Below are positions 10,540 through 23,800 of a stretch of DNA of 64,000 nt, piece after piece. Position 1 is the first letter of the stretch. Each line of letters starts with the position of its first letter. The DNA comes from Blastomyces gilchristii SLH14081 (lineage: Eukaryota > Ascomycota > Eurotiomycetes > Onygenales > Ajellomycetaceae): contig NW_003101681.1 of assembly GCF_000003855.2 (NCBI RefSeq), forward strand, positions 6,049,707-6,113,706, in the 5' to 3' direction. The notes below the pieces were generated by a model. That model saw only the letters and a program-made list of their open reading frames with translations, was not told the DNA's origin and searched no databases. The translations under genes and the position numbers were made by a program.

Positions 10540-13047
10540 ATTCTTATATCTACTGTAGTAGATAATATATATAATATAAAAGTCATAATAGACAGCAGTC
10601 TATGCTATTATGCAATGATTAAATCTTCAATTATAAGATATTATAATCTTCAGCATATTCTCTTATCAAGACCTTGACTTCTCACAGAATTTGATGATTC
10701 AAAAGACATTCACACTCATTATATAATGAAACTAAACATAGATGTTAAAGAACATTAATATGAAGATGTCTATGCATATACAGTTGAGAATCTTGACTAT
10801 AATCTCATGCTAGAACTTGTCTGACTATCTGAACAAGATATCTTATTGAATACTTAAAGCAGAAGCTTAATATTTTCTAATAATAATAGAATTTATAAAG
10901 ATGATATTCACAAGACTATGAATCTTACATAGATCTCTGTCAACACTTATAAAATGCTCTGAAAAAGAAGTCATCATTAAAACTGCTGATAGAGTTACTA
11001 ATAAAGTCACTGATAGCAGAACTATATATCAATCTATTTCATCAGTCTGATCAATATTAAGAAAGTTCTAGAAAAGTTATTCTGTACTATAATAACAGAT
11101 TCTTACACAAAACTCTCTTAATAATATTATGAATACCTAGATATCTTCTGATAAGATAATATTATGAATATGTTCTCTTTATAAGACTCAGAAGTGAATT
11201 ACAGTTAGACTGGCCGCCGGAACTATGAATTTCATGTTTGGTCCCATTTGATCTGATCTCATACATTTCTTGGCGTGAATCCCGCTGGGACTGGCTATCA
11301 AAAAAACATGTAAAGTGACTATATATCAGATCTTAAAATGAAATCATAAACTTGAAAAAAATGAGAAAGTGATCTCATTTGGTCCCATTTAGTTCCATTC
11401 TTGACATAAAGTTACTATTTTTAGACATTTTAAGGTTTTTTTTAGACTATTTTTAATTTTTTAAAAAGTAATGCTTTTTGATAACACTCAAATGAGATTT
11501 AAAGTCATTTAAAGCAATAAAAATAATTTAAATTGAGAAGTGGAAATCATGATCTCATTTGAAAAATGTGACAAGAGTAGACAGTAAGTCTCACTGAGAC
11601 AGTATGAAACTACTATCTAATGTTAAAATCGTGTAATGAGATCAGTCAAATTGGTAATGAGACTATCAAAAAATCTGATCCTGGTCTCAGACACGGTCAC
11701 ACGGTCAGTCTCATTACAGTATTAAGTTAGAAAAGAAGAATAATAAGAACTCTGAGTCACTGTAAGACTGTCTTTATAATATATCTTGAGATGAACTTCT
11801 TCTTCTTTGAAAGACACTTAATAATCTGTTAAATAAAAAATTTATATGTGTTAGTAACTCTTCTACTGCAGCTTCTATTCTCTTTGTAAAGAAGTCAGAT
11901 AAAGAACTCTGATTCTGTGTGAACTACTGAGATCTGAACAGATTGATAAAGAAAGATTGTTATCTCTTATCTCTCATCAATAAAACTCTAGTATATATCA
12001 GATAAGCTCAATGATTTACAAAGCTAGATATCATCACTGTGTTTTATAAGATTTGTATCACTAAAGAAGATGAATGACTTACAGCATTCTGAACATGTTA
12101 TAATCTCTTTGAATGAGTAGTCACACTCTTTGAACTGACTAACACTCTCAGTATATTTCAGAAGTATATCAACTGAGCACTTTGAGATTTTCTTAATGAG
12201 TTTGTATCTACTTATCTAGATGATATTCTCATCTTCATCAATGAATTCAGAAAAGAGTATCAAGAGTATATGTAAAGAGTATTATAATAACTATAAGAAG
12301 CAGAACTATCAATTAATATTAACAAGTGTAATTTCAAAGTTAAGAGTATTAAATACTTAGATTTTATCATAGAAGCTGATAAGAGAATTTGAATGAATTC
12401 TGAGAAGATCTCTGTCATTCTTGAATAAGAAGCTTTATGTACTGTGAAAGATGTATGAAGCTTCATTGAATTCACTAACTTTTATCAGTAATTTATATGA
12501 AACTTCTCAGATATTACAAGATTACTTACAGAACTTACTAAGAAAGACTCAGTATTTCAATAATCAGTAAATACTGAAGCTGCATTTATACAGATAAAGA
12601 AGATGTTTATTAATACCTTTCTACTGATAACATTCAATTCTGATTATAAGATAGTTATTGAAGCTGATTTCTCTAGCTATATCACAGAAGAAGCTATATT
12701 ACAATATAATGATAAAAATGTCTTACAATCATGTACTTTCATGTCTAAGAAACTGAGTTCTGCTGAATGCAATTATAAGATCTATGATAAGAAACTTCTT
12801 ACAATTATACACTATTTAGAAGAATAAGACTCTGAACTCTGAAGTGTCTCTGAATTTGAGATAATTACAGATTATAAGAATCTCAAATACTTTATAACTA
12901 TCTGTAAACTCACTGAATAACAGATATGATGATCTGAGTTTCTAAGTTACTTTTATTTTACAATACACTATCACTCTAGCAGTCAGAACTCAATGACAGA
13001 TGCACTCTTACAATGAGAATAAGATATACTGTCTGATGTGATAGACA
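10540..13047 (+). pseudogene. Gypsy-1 pol: protease, RT, RNase H (3' part missing)
   Basis: The protease-like core has VIIDSS near 10585 (aspartate followed by Ser-Ser, family D-S/T-G). After the MITE, RT runs from about 11770, with VKKSDKE (about 11890) and the intact YLDD catalytic box at about 12212. RNase H follows: EADFSSY (about 12660), the FMSKKLSSAECNY block (about 12740), YDKKLL, and a degraded TDYKNL block near 12870. Integrase is absent because Gypsy-4 copy A begins at 13048. Stops are TGA at Trp and TAA/TAG at Gln positions. Confidence 0.88.
11206..11711 (+). mobile_element. MITE-1, 506-bp TA-flanked inverted-repeat element
   Basis: The element begins TAGACTGGCCG and ends in CGGTCAGTC followed by TC where the other copies have TA. 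The termini are imperfect inverted repeats. Four copies in the window are each 506 bp when the flanking TA pairs are counted. There is no coding capacity. The TA target and short terminal inverted repeats fit a Tc1/mariner-type MITE. It interrupts Gypsy-1 pol between protease and RT. Confidence 0.9.
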
Positions 13048-13215
13048 TGTGATTCAAAGATTGCTTAAGCCAGCATACGATTACAGGCGTACGCCGGCGT
13101 CTTATATATCATACGCTAAATTTATTAGTGGCTGCTATGATCTCTTTTACACTTGTAAGCAAGTTCAGAAGCGGCTGTGTTATTATCTGACAGTCATACA
13201 TTCTTTCAAATCACA
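13048..13215 (-). repeat. LTR of Gypsy-4 copy A
   Basis: This 168-bp LTR starts TGTGATTCAAAG and ends TCAAATCACA. It is the reverse complement of the 180-bp LTRs of copy B (53831-54010 and 61894-62073), with small indels and many C/T and G/A differences. It contains the GCTTAAGCC and GGCGTACGCC segments shared by all three. Confidence 0.93.
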
Positions 13216-13741
13216 TTCTTTCTCATCAGATTCAGTCACACTTATATGATCATAACATTCACTCTAGCTTCATGCGGATTAGTGTGTCACTAGTGTTCAT
13301 AATCTTGTGATCTATTCCTGATTCAGCTAGTATTCTGTGTACATTCTCACAAAGAAACTTTCACTATATTACACTTCTCATTCACTTACTTTTCTCATTC
13401 TTCAATCATCTTCTTCATCATTATCATCATTGAATATTATTATTATTCAAGATTTCTACTTCTTCTTCTGTTCAACTCTTTCTATCTGTTCATCTATTAT
13501 ATTATATCTATTTCTGGCAATGACTCTCTGTTCTCATAACAAGTGTCATTGTAGTGCTCATATCAGGCAGTTTATTAGCAGTAAGTGTAATATGTTGTGA
13601 AATATGATCAGAACTTGTTTATCTTCTAACAATTATTAGAATGTATTATTATGAATGACACATCTTCTTCATCTTCTTATACACTCTTAATTATTTTTCT
13701 TCTCAGTGAGTTTCTGATCATGTTTTCTGACATAATTTTAT
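13216..13741. other. Gypsy-4A spacer between LTR and antisense gene
   Basis: A pyrimidine-rich stretch inside copy A, matching about 61375-61893 of copy B. A + strand open frame at 13337-13600 is Ser- and Leu-rich, but it is not obviously conserved in copy B, which has stops and indels there. It could hold the promoter or leader of the antisense gene that starts at 13742. I see no other feature. Confidence 0.5.
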
Positions 13742-14300
13742 ATGAACACAGATGCTGATATATTTGTTTTTATTCATATAGAATCTTCATATGTTGACAG
13801 ATTCATATCTGCTGATAATAGTGAACTCAATATTGAATCATTAATTAAGAACCTGAAGAATGTGATAATGAAGAAATTATCTGTATTATATATAACTGAG
13901 TCTTCTGTGTCTCTTTCTGCTTCTTCTACTACTTCTTTCTCTGCTACTTTCTCTTAATCTTCTACACTTGTCTCTGTGTCTGATTCTCTCACTTCTGCTA
14001 TTTCTGTTCTTATAATTCTCACTCTCACTACTTCTGATTTTACTGTCTCTGCTTTCATTATCAGCTCTCTCTGTTTCAAGAAGATGTTGTGTAGACTTAA
14101 TAAACTATGTTTATCAGCATGTATACTTCTGTCTTTCTTATCTACTTCTAGAATGATTTATTGTACAAAGACTGTGTATAACATAACTATCTGAAGCTTA
14201 GTTATAGACACTGATTATTACATTCATTTTAAATATTTATGATAAAGTAATTATTCATTTATATCAGAGAATCACTCTCTCTTTCAACAGTATTGAGATT

Positions 14301-14355
14301 GTAAGTCTTTTTCTTTTTCATCTTTTCTTTCTGACACTGATTTTTCTGTTCTTAG
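14301..14355 (+). other. predicted intron in the Gypsy-4A antisense gene
   Basis: A 55-bp GT-AG intron: donor GTAAGT, pyrimidine-rich body, CTGAC branch-like motif about 20 nt before the acceptor TTCTTAG. Copy B has an intron of the same length and signals at 60759-60813 (- strand). Splicing joins the two frames that are open on either side in both copies, which supports a real intron over an accidental frameshift. Confidence 0.7.
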
Positions 14356-15038
14356 AGGAAATTATTATAGGTTTTACTATGTATAAAGTTGTAATATTCA
14401 CAGATATTAAGAAACTTTTCATAACTGTAAAGTTCAATATCACAGAGATATCTGCTCTAATAAATTTCTTCAGAATAATAGATCTGTATCAGTCTATTCT
14501 CTAACATCTATTATTCAACTTCATAATGCAGATGAAGAATATCTATGTTTTCAGAAATAGAAATGTGAATATCATACTCTTTTACACTCATGAGTGTGAG
14601 GCTTATACATCTTGTCTAAGATGTTGTCATGAGAATGAGTTATTCACATGCTGTGTTCTGCTTTCTGTATTCTCTCATATCTCTCTCTCTCTTTCTGAGA
14701 AGCCTTGTGTGTGTTGTAATTATGTGTACAATTCTAAGATCAGCAGGTATTTATTTGATAATTATTATTTCTGCTTTTATGATTTCATATACTAACAATA
14801 GTTCTTAGTTGCTTCAGTGTCAGAGATCATTTTAATCAAAGATAATAACACTGCTGAGACTACTCTCTTCTGTTCTTAAGCTTCTTCTGTTACTTTCTCT
14901 TCCTCTTCTGCAGAGAAGATTATGTATACATCAGATTATAAGTGTTCAACTCTGAGTGACTTCTGCTATTATTCATCTAATTCTGTATCTTCTTCTTCTT
15001 TTATTTCTTCTATCTCTATCTTCTCTGTTCTGACTTCT

Positions 15039-15296
15039 TGTAAGAATAAGTGCTCGCAGGCAATTATTCGGGTGTTTGCAGCTTGGCGTGATATGTACTG
15101 TTAACTACTAGAAGTATTCACAGTAGAAAGATAAAATGTAGAAGTGAAATGTATAATAGCATTCAAGCTGAGTTGTGAATAGTATTTGCAAACTTCAGTC
15201 TATATAGTTGTGTGTAGCCAAGGGCTGCTAGCTCTATTAATTACATGAGAGATAGAAATAGAAGTAAAGAATCTGTGAGAAGCAGGATTTCTTACA
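15039..15296 (-). repeat. Gypsy-2 LTR, left (3' LTR of the element)
   Basis: A 258-bp LTR beginning TGTAAGAA and ending TTCTTACA, a perfect 8-bp terminal inverted repeat. It pairs with the split right LTR of the same net length. Differences between the two are of the C/T and G/A type. Confidence 0.93.
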
Positions 15297-17075
15297 TACT
15301 CTTCTCTCTCTAAGACTTCATCTGTGAAGTCTTTCACTGAGTGACTTCATAGAATCAGCTCAGCACTGCAGTGATACTCACTAAAAGCTCTTTACATCTA
15401 TAAAAAATCTCAGTGAGGAAAAATCCCTTGTTACTGTGAAGAGAAAAGAGTCTGTCACTCAGTTTCTTATTTCATAAGATTCTTTATAATCTACAGATTC
15501 TTCTCTGACTATCACACAGATTCATCTCATATCTTTCATACAGAAGAGTTTCAGTTGACTCTTAATCATTTTCATGAGATTTTTATATAATCATTACACA
15601 GATTCATCTCACAGATGAATTACTCTCTGTGAGATTACTCTTATCAAAGAGAAGTATTTGTAAGTTAATCTTTCACTCATTCTTACAAATCATTGTTCTT
15701 TGACACTGTAGAATTTATAAGGAATTTTTCATTCTTTCACTAACTCTGTAGAATTATAGAATCAAGATGTTCACAGTCTGTAATCACTCTTTGTAGTCAT
15801 ATAGAAAGATTCAGATTAGTAATTTATAATCACTTTTATTTATTAGAGTAATCTGACTGTTCTGTAGAATTACTCACAGTGTAAGCAAATCTCTCTAGAG
15901 TAGTATAAATATCTCAGATCTGTCTGTGAAATCTCATCTTCTTTTCTCTTTTTCTATAACAGCTTTTATTCTTATAAACTGTGAGTATTCTTATTCATCT
16001 GTGAAGTATTTTCACTTAGATGATAGAGAGAGAGTGTTTCTAACAATGTTTATATATTGATTCAAGAACTTCTTAAGAATAAAAATTTTTTCAATTTTAA
16101 TAGCTTTATAAATAATATCTGACTGCTGCTGAGCTTCTTGTGAATATCTCTGTGACTTCTCTGATCACTTTTTACTGCCTGATGAAGCAGGGACACTGCT
16201 GTCTATGATTATGTCTTCATTCTCTTCAGCTCTGTCACTGTATCTGATCTTCAGGTCAGCAGTTAATCTCATGCCTTCTTCAGACCAGTCTCTGACTTTA
16301 AGCAGTGTACTCTTCTTCTTTACTGTAAGTCTTCTTATAAGTAATTCCTTACAGATTCTAGCTAACAGTTCTTGCAAAGCTTTCAGTGTTGTCAGTGTCT
16401 TCTGCAGCTCTGCAAGCCTATGATCATTTCTCTCCTGCTCACACAATCTCTGACCAGGTATATGTGAATATGCCTAGGTTCTCTATCAATGATTCTCATG
16501 CCGCGGTGCATTTCTGCAATTCCATTATCAATAAGAGATGAATTTCTGAGTATTCACAAAATCTGAGTAATCAAGACAATGCAAATGTTATGAATTTGTA
16601 ACAAGAGTTGATCTGAACAGATGAGCCTTCTCTCTATATCTCAATTATTTCCAGGCTGAATACTTCAGTATAACTGAGAGAGTGAACATAGCTTTGTAAG
16701 AGATATCTGATCACACACACAGACAGTCAGCTCTCAAGACTCTGTCACAACTGTATATACTCTGATGTTCAGCTTCTCTGAAGTCTGTGTATTTCTGACA
16801 GTCTTCATATCAAATGCAATAATTATCTGTATCACAGATATAATACTCTCTGCTTCTTTGAAGAAGAAAATTGATAGTTGTGAGAGAATTGAGTGTTACA
16901 GATATTGAGAATATAAGTATGAGTTTTCTTTATTTTTTCTTTATTAATCTCTAAATTGTGTTCACAGCTCTGTTTATTTTCTTATTTTTTAGCTTTAATA
17001 AGAGTATGATTTCTTCTTTTCTTATATACACTGTGAACTGTTCATCTCAGTAGAAACTCATCATCTTGTAGACTA
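15297..17075 (-). other. Gypsy-2 region between pol and 3' LTR
   Basis: About 1.8 kb lies between the end of pol and the LTR. From 15297 to about 16130 I see only AT-rich, pyrimidine-rich sequence with no convincing frame. The segment 16165-16446 (- strand, same sense as pol) is an open stretch of 93 codons rich in Leu, Glu, Arg and Lys, ending in an acidic and Ser-rich tail. It looks like a helical charged protein and keeps less-mutated codons than its surroundings. The opposite strand (16205-16423) is also open but Ser/Leu-rich and less convincing. It may be an accessory ORF; its function is unknown. Confidence 0.5.
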
Positions 17076-17079
17076 GAAC

Positions 17080-20000
17080 TTATAAATGACAGTATTAATA
17101 TCTTTATTATAATCAGATTCTTAGTGAAGATCATATCATTCTGACTTGTTAGAATTCAGAGTATGAAAGTCATATCTCAGCTTCTGCAGATATCTTATCT
17201 GTCTGAATAATTCTTAAGTGAACTTATTCATCTTATCAGAATATTCTTATCACTGAATCTTGAACTAGAGCTCATGATCTCACTTCTCTGAGTTAATAAT
17301 CTCTTTAATCTGATATTCTCTTTCATTCTCTAGTACTTTATAGACAGAGTGATGAGTTACAGAGTTCTCTTCTGAGAATTTCTTATATTTATAAAGTAAA
17401 GAGATATGAAAAATATTATATATCTACAACTCAGATGACAGTTTTAATCTATAGAACTATAAGCTAACTTTCTTCATAATCTTATAAGACTCTGTTTATA
17501 AGAGATTCAGCTTCTTACTAAATCTTCATATAATAATGTTTTCTAGACTCAGTCAGACTCTATTATCTTTCTTGAAACTCTTTATAATATGCTTGAAGTC
17601 ATAGTATCTCTTCTGATACTCTTGAGCCTTTCTCAAGAATTCACAGACTTTCTCTCAGATCTTCTGAATTCTCTCAGTCTGTTCATGAGCATTATCACAC
17701 TCTATAGTATACTCTCACATAGACTGACCGTGTGACCGTGTCTGGGACCAGGACCAGATTTTTTGATAGTCTCATTACCAATTCGACTGATCCCATTACA
17801 CGGTTTTAACATTAGATAGTAGTCCCATACTGTTCCAGTGGGACTTACTGTCTACTCTTGTCACATTTTCCAAATGAGACCATGATTTCCACTTCTCAAT
17901 TTAAATTATTTTTATTGCTTTAAATGACTTTAAATCTCATTTGAGTGTTACCAAAAAGTGTTACTTTTTAAAAAATTAAAAATAGTCTAAAAAAAACCTT
18001 AAAATGTCTAAAAATAGTAACTTTATGCTAAGAATGGGACTAAATGAGACCAAATGGGATCACTTTCTCATTTTTTTCAAGTCATGGTTCCATTTTAAGA
18101 TCTGATATATAGTCACTTTACATGTTTTTTTGATAGCCAGTCCCAGCGGGATTCACGCCAAGAAATGTATGGGATCAGACCAAATGGGACCAAACATGAA
18201 ATTCATGGTCCCGGCGGCCAGTCTACTCTCACAGGTTTATCAAGATTATTCATGAATAAGTCTCAGTGAGCATCTCAAAGAGGGTTTTATCTATGCTGAC
18301 ATACTTTTAGTTATTATATACAAACTCTGTGAGTGATAATCAATGCACTCAGTTATTCTGATTGTAATTGACAAAGCACTGCAGATACTATTTTAATATA
18401 CTTATCAGATATTCTATCTAATCATCTGTCTGTTGATAAAAAGTCATACTTAGATCTTGTGAGATCTTCAGTATAGTTATCAGATCAGATCAGAACTCTT
18501 CTATAAAGATTGATTCTCTATCTCAGATAATATTCATAGATAACTCATGCAACTGAATCACATTGCAGACAAAGATATGAGTCAAATTCTTTGACTTCAA
18601 GTTCTTGTAAGTGAGTATAAAGTGTGTCATCTTAATGAAGTAATTTACTATTATCAGCACACTGTCAAAGCAGGCATTATATATATTCTTGCTTTCAGAG
18701 AGGCTTATAAGAACATTCATTTCTAGCTGTTCTCAAGGTTCTTATGAAATGAATAGAGAAGTAAGTTCTTTATATAATCTGAACTACACTATCTGTGAAT
18801 TCTAATAAATAGTATAAGAATTCACTATTTTCTTTACAAGTTCTTATATCTTCAGTCAGAAGTATTTTCTTACAAGCAACTCATGAGTTCTAGTATCTGT
18901 AAAATAACCTGCTAGAGAAGAGTCATGATATCTTTTGATAAGTTCTATGTATAGAAACTCATTCATAGACATATAAATTCAGTTCTCTCTTTATAAGAGA
19001 TTATTTAAGTCTCTTCAATTCTTTATTTCTGCAGGATTGATCTCTATTATAAGCAGTTTCTGAATATACTGAGCATATTCATTCTTCAGTTGCAGTTCAG
19101 ATAATCTGAATAGAAGATCTTACAAAGACTTATACTCTGTTTTTTCTTATATCAGATTTTTCATGATACTTCTCAAAGTCTGCAAACTCTTCAGATTATA
19201 GATACTCTCTTCAAGAATTCTTACAGAGATTCTCAGAGTATTGACTCTCAGTATTATAGAGAGTAGTTATACAGACTTCTTTTCTTTCTCTCTTCTCTTC
19301 TCTTATAAGAGATTGAGAGACTCTTCAGTCAATCTCTTTATAACACTCAGTCTGAGCATTCTGTGAAGCTTTTCTATCTTCTCTAGTCTCTCTGTGTCTG
19401 TTATTCTGATCTTCTTAATATAGTCTGATCTGTGAGAGAATCTGTTCACTGAGTTCTTAGTTCTCTTAATATATTCTATCTTGAACCAGAACTTACTCAG
19501 TCTCTGAGCTCAGTGAATCTGTCACTGTGAGAGTTTCTTAATTGAAGTAAACTATCATAAGCTATTATAATCAGTTCTAACAGTAATCACTGTTGTGAGG
19601 CTCTTAAAGTAGTGATATCAGTGATAGAAGAATTCCACTACTATGAGAAGCTTCTGATCATGAATGTTATAGTTGATCTCTGTAGATTGCATCTTCTGTG
19701 AGAAAAAGGCCACTGAAACTCAGTTCTCATTTAACTGTAGTTATAAGACTATTTCTGAAATTGTAAAGAAGGAGACATCTGTCTTCAATCTGATTAAGAG
19801 TAAGAAATCAAAGTGAAACAGCATCACTGTATCTGTGAATATCTATTTCAATCTTACAAAGACTCTGTAAGCTTCTGAGATAAGAAAGTTCTCACAGTTC
19901 TCTCTTCTTAATAACCTTTTCATTCTCTATTTATGAAATAACTTCTTCTTATTTTCACTCTTCAGCATGTCTGTAAGGGCCAAGAAGATTCTTATAAATA

Positions 20001-20428
20001 TAAAGATAAACTGTCTATAGAAATTCACAAGTCTCAGAAAGATCTGAATCTCATGAATACTAGTTGACTTTAGTCATGATAGAATAGTCTCAATCTATGA
20101 AGATTTCATCTGAATATCATCTGCAGTGATTACATATTCTAGAATATTAATTCAGTAGACACTGAAGTTGCACTTTATAAGCTTAACATACAGTTCTGTC
20201 TCATCTAAGACCTTCAACATACTTCACACATGCTCAGTGTGTTCTTTCTTCTTTATGAAGTACACTATCACATTATTCAGATATATTGTCACAAAGACAT
20301 TTAGATATGTGTGAAGTGTTTTATTAATGAAAGACTGAAATGCCGCGGAGGTATTAGTCAGATCAAAAGATATCACTAGATATTCAAACAATCTCAGTGC
20401 AGTTCTAAAGACAGTCTTTCATTCATTC
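17080..20428 (-). pseudogene. Gypsy-2 pol, distal part: RT, RNase H, integrase, chromodomain
   Basis: Read on the - strand from 20428 down. RT continues (FDLTNTSAAFQ near 20350; catalytic box YLNN near 20285, expected Y-x-D-D). RNase H follows (about 19960-19450, with the FFSQKMQSTEINY block). Integrase spans about 19100-17350: the catalytic core begins in the ESKNIYNACFDSVLIIV block (18523-18720), and the core is then split by MITE-2 (17720-18225). A degraded chromodomain-like segment lies at about 17350-17130 (YKVLENEREYQIKEI). Chromodomains in such integrases bind H3K9-methylated chromatin. Stops are mostly TGA for Trp. The frame connects to the proximal part at 35502 once LINE-2 is removed. 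Confidence 0.85.
17720..18225 (-). mobile_element. MITE-2, 506-bp TA-flanked element
   Basis: A reverse-oriented copy running from TAGACTGACCG at 17720 to GGCCAGTCTA at 18225, with TA at both edges as target duplication. It splits the integrase core of Gypsy-2. It keeps more G/C than MITE-1 (for example GGGACCAGGACC near 17742), so it is younger or less mutated. Confidence 0.93.
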
Positions 20429-20828
20429 TCAGACTGTATTCATTATTATTATTATTATTATTATTATTCTTCAATTATAGATGTATGCAGTCAGAGACTA
20501 TGACATCTACCTGAGAACTTTTAGTTCTCAGGGTTTTTCCTATATCTGTAAAGTTAACTATTATACATTCATCAATTTCAGATATGCAAAATCAGAAAAT
20601 TCCCGCCCAGAATACAAAAACTGTTTACAAATTGCAGTGTTTTAACATCTTCTGATACTTTGAAATCATTTGACAATATCATGACAAAGGAAAAGAGAAA
20701 GAGAACACAGTCTTAAAGATAGACACATTAAATAGATAGATAGAAAGAAATTGAAAGAAAAAGATAAAGTAAAGAGAGACTGTAACAAAACAAATTATTA
20801 AAAGATAGTGTATAGCTGTTTTAACAGA

Positions 20829-23800
20829 CTATATCTGATTGATTTTCCCCTCTTCATATTCAGATAATTCTGAATTTAGCCATTTTCTTATAGCTGCTTG
20901 AGTTTCTGATAGAAAGTCTATTAAGTATTTAATTCCTGTCTCAGTTGAGAATAAGAATCTCATATTTAATTGATTTAGATTATACTTCTCTTTCAATCTG
21001 ACTCTGAGATTATTGTATAATGCACAGTGCATTATAATATACTCAGAATTCTCATTTATATTACAGAATGAGCATTCTATTGAGTTAAATCTATCATCAA
21101 ATCTTTGTATATAAGATTTGAAATAGTCATATCCTAGTTTCAGCTGTATTATAGATGAGAATATTTTCTTTTTATATTTAATTGAACAAGATTTCCACTT
21201 GGGTTTTGTTTCAAATCTTGAATAATGTATACTCTTCTTTTGTTTCTGTCAGCTTTCATTCCACTTGTCTAAACAAGATTCTTTTATTTTTCTCTTTATA
21301 AAAGACCAGGACATAACTTTTTGAATAGATCTGCTTAATTCTGCACTCTTTTTTACAGCTGAATCAGCCAATTCATTGTCATGAATATTCATATAAGCAG
21401 GAACTCAGTGTAGATGAATTATCAGCTTTGATATTCTTCTCTTTTGAATTTTCAAAACAGAGTTTAAGATCAGTTCAAGATTCATTTGATCATTATAAAT
21501 CTGACTATTTCTAAGTCTTTTTAAAGCAGCTTGACTATCAGAGAATATTCATGCCTCTTTCAAACTATTTCCTCTTTTATGAGATTTTATTTCTATGAGT
21601 TTGAAAGCTTTCACTATTGCAAATAGTTCAGCATCAAAGACTTCAGATTCACAGTCTAGATTTCAGAAATCTGAGATAAAATTGATATTATCTTCAGTAT
21701 AAGCAATGCCTGCACCTAATCTATTCAGGTTCTCATTTTTTGAGTCCTCTGAATAAATCAGAATAGAGTCTTTTATATTAATTATAGAAATTCTCTTCAA
21801 ATGCTGTTCATATTCTTTCTCTTTTGATAGTTCACTTATTTATAAGTCTATAAGAGATTCAAGCTTTTCTCTTCAGAGAGATAACTTCTCATGATTCACT
21901 TTTTCAATATTTAAAGAAGAAAATTGATTTTTAATCAGAGAGCATAGTCTGTAAAGTTGAGAAGACATTTTCTTTGAAGAATTATTTTCATTTCAATCAA
22001 GAAATCTATTTCAATCCAGTTCATTTCCAGAGTTAATTGATGAAAATGAAGAAGAGACTCTTTCTCTGATTATATAATTTAAGCTCATCTTTATAACTCT
22101 CAGTGCATAGTTCATACAGGCCTTTTCAAATCTAATAGCAGGAGAAGTAATTAAAGCTTCAATTTTCATTACTTTAATAGAAGATGATTTGAATACTTCT
22201 AGAATTCTTCTCAAGACTCTGTTTTGCAGACTTTGAAAGAGTTCAGTGAAATTCTCTTGATTATTTCATCAAACTTGAACTCTATAATTAGCTACTGATG
22301 TAATACAGGCTACATATAACTGTCTCATAGTCTGAAAGAATAGATCTCTCTCTGTATTTGATAGTCTGATTATGTTATTCAATAGTCTTTTCACCTTGAC
22401 AGTTCTTTGTTGAATGTGATATTTAAAATTCAACTTGAAGTTTAATCATACTTCTAATCATTTGACATTTACACTGAGTTTAATCTCTCTATTTAAAAGA
22501 GTTAGAGATAGTTCTTTCTCATTGAATTCAGAAAAGAAATGAATTAACTCAGTTTTATTCATATTAAATTAAATTTAATTGATATCTACTCTAATAAAGA
22601 TTTTCTTTACAGCTTCTTCAATCACTTTTAAATTCTCTTTGATAGTTTTTGAGCTGTAGACTAGATCAATATCATTCACATAACTCAGAGATTGTACTAT
22701 TCTCCTATTTCTATTTTTGAATAGATATACAGTGTATATTATAAATAAAATAGATGAGATTGAAGATTCTTATAATACTTCTATTTTTATCTCAGTCTTA
22801 TCTTATTTCTTTTCATCAAAGAAAAGTTGTATGATTCTTTTAGACATAAAACAGTTAATTCATTTTATTAGAGAAAGTGGCATTTTTAACATCTTCAAAG
22901 TCTGAATTAACTTTGACTTTGAAACATGATCAAATGCTTCTTTTATATCAATAAAAACAGCAGTTGAGACCAGATCTTCATGCTTTGCTATTTGAATATC
23001 ATGAATAACTGAGAGAACAGTGTTAATTACAGAACATTGTTTTCTATCTCTCATTTATTCACTGAATAAAAGAGAGTATTAATAGAGCTAATAAAAGATA
23101 GTTGAGTAGCTATTATCTTTTTTAAAATCTTTTCTAGACAGTTTAATAGAGATATTACTCTATATGACTTAGAAATTAAAGTTTTTCTATTAGATTTTGC
23201 AAGAATCACTTCAGTGACTTCTCTTCAGCATTCAGAATGATATTCATTTTTCAAGAGATTGAAAAAGAGCTCAAAATATTCATTCTTTAAGTAGGAATAT
23301 GTATTTTGAATAATTAAGTGATTAATTGAATCAGGCCCTGCAGCAGTTTTAACAGAACTTGAGAAGATAGCTGACTCTAATTCATCTTGAGTAAGATCAG
23401 GTCATTCCCAGTCATTTTCATCAATATAGTTAAGAAGTGATATATTCTCTTCCTCTGAATCTGAATCTGATAAGTATTGAAAGAGAGTTCTTATAAAAGC
23501 TTGACATTTTTCCTCAAAAGAGTTTGCTGTATATGATTCATTCTGAAACTCATATTCTAAGGTTAGAAGTTTTGCTACACTTCTTGTTTTAGTATAGTTA
23601 AAAGCTTTAAAAACTTCCTTCTCTTATGCTTCTTCAAGAAATTTATTTCAGCAGTCTGTTTTAGCTTTTTTAATATCTGAAAAATATTCATTTCTGACAG
23701 CTTTGAACTCTTCATCAGATATTATATCATTCTTTCAATCTCTTCTAGCAGTAGCTAATTCTTTCCTTTTAGATGAGATATTCTCATTCCATCAAGATTT

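Larger units (their letters stand above)
1053..13047 (+). mobile_element. Gypsy-1, Ty3/gypsy LTR retrotransposon, 5' part
   Basis: The order is a putative LTR, leader, gag (9341 to about 10510), protease (about 10540-10860), reverse transcriptase and RNase H (about 11745-13047), all on the + strand. LINE-1 (1479-9126) sits in the leader and a MITE (11206-11711) sits between protease and RT. The element stops abruptly in the RNase H/connection region at 13047, where the LTR of Gypsy-4 copy A begins. Its integrase and 3' LTR must lie beyond the right end of the window if copy A is a simple insertion. Confidence 0.8.

Noticed and set aside
14747..14808. Second intron in the Gypsy-4 antisense gene (GTATTT...TACTAAC...TTCTTAG)
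   Set aside because: The signals look good in copy A, but splicing would shift the frame, while the unspliced sequence of copy A stays in frame through Gln-type stops. Copy B differs by a 1-nt insertion there. An unspliced exon explains both better.
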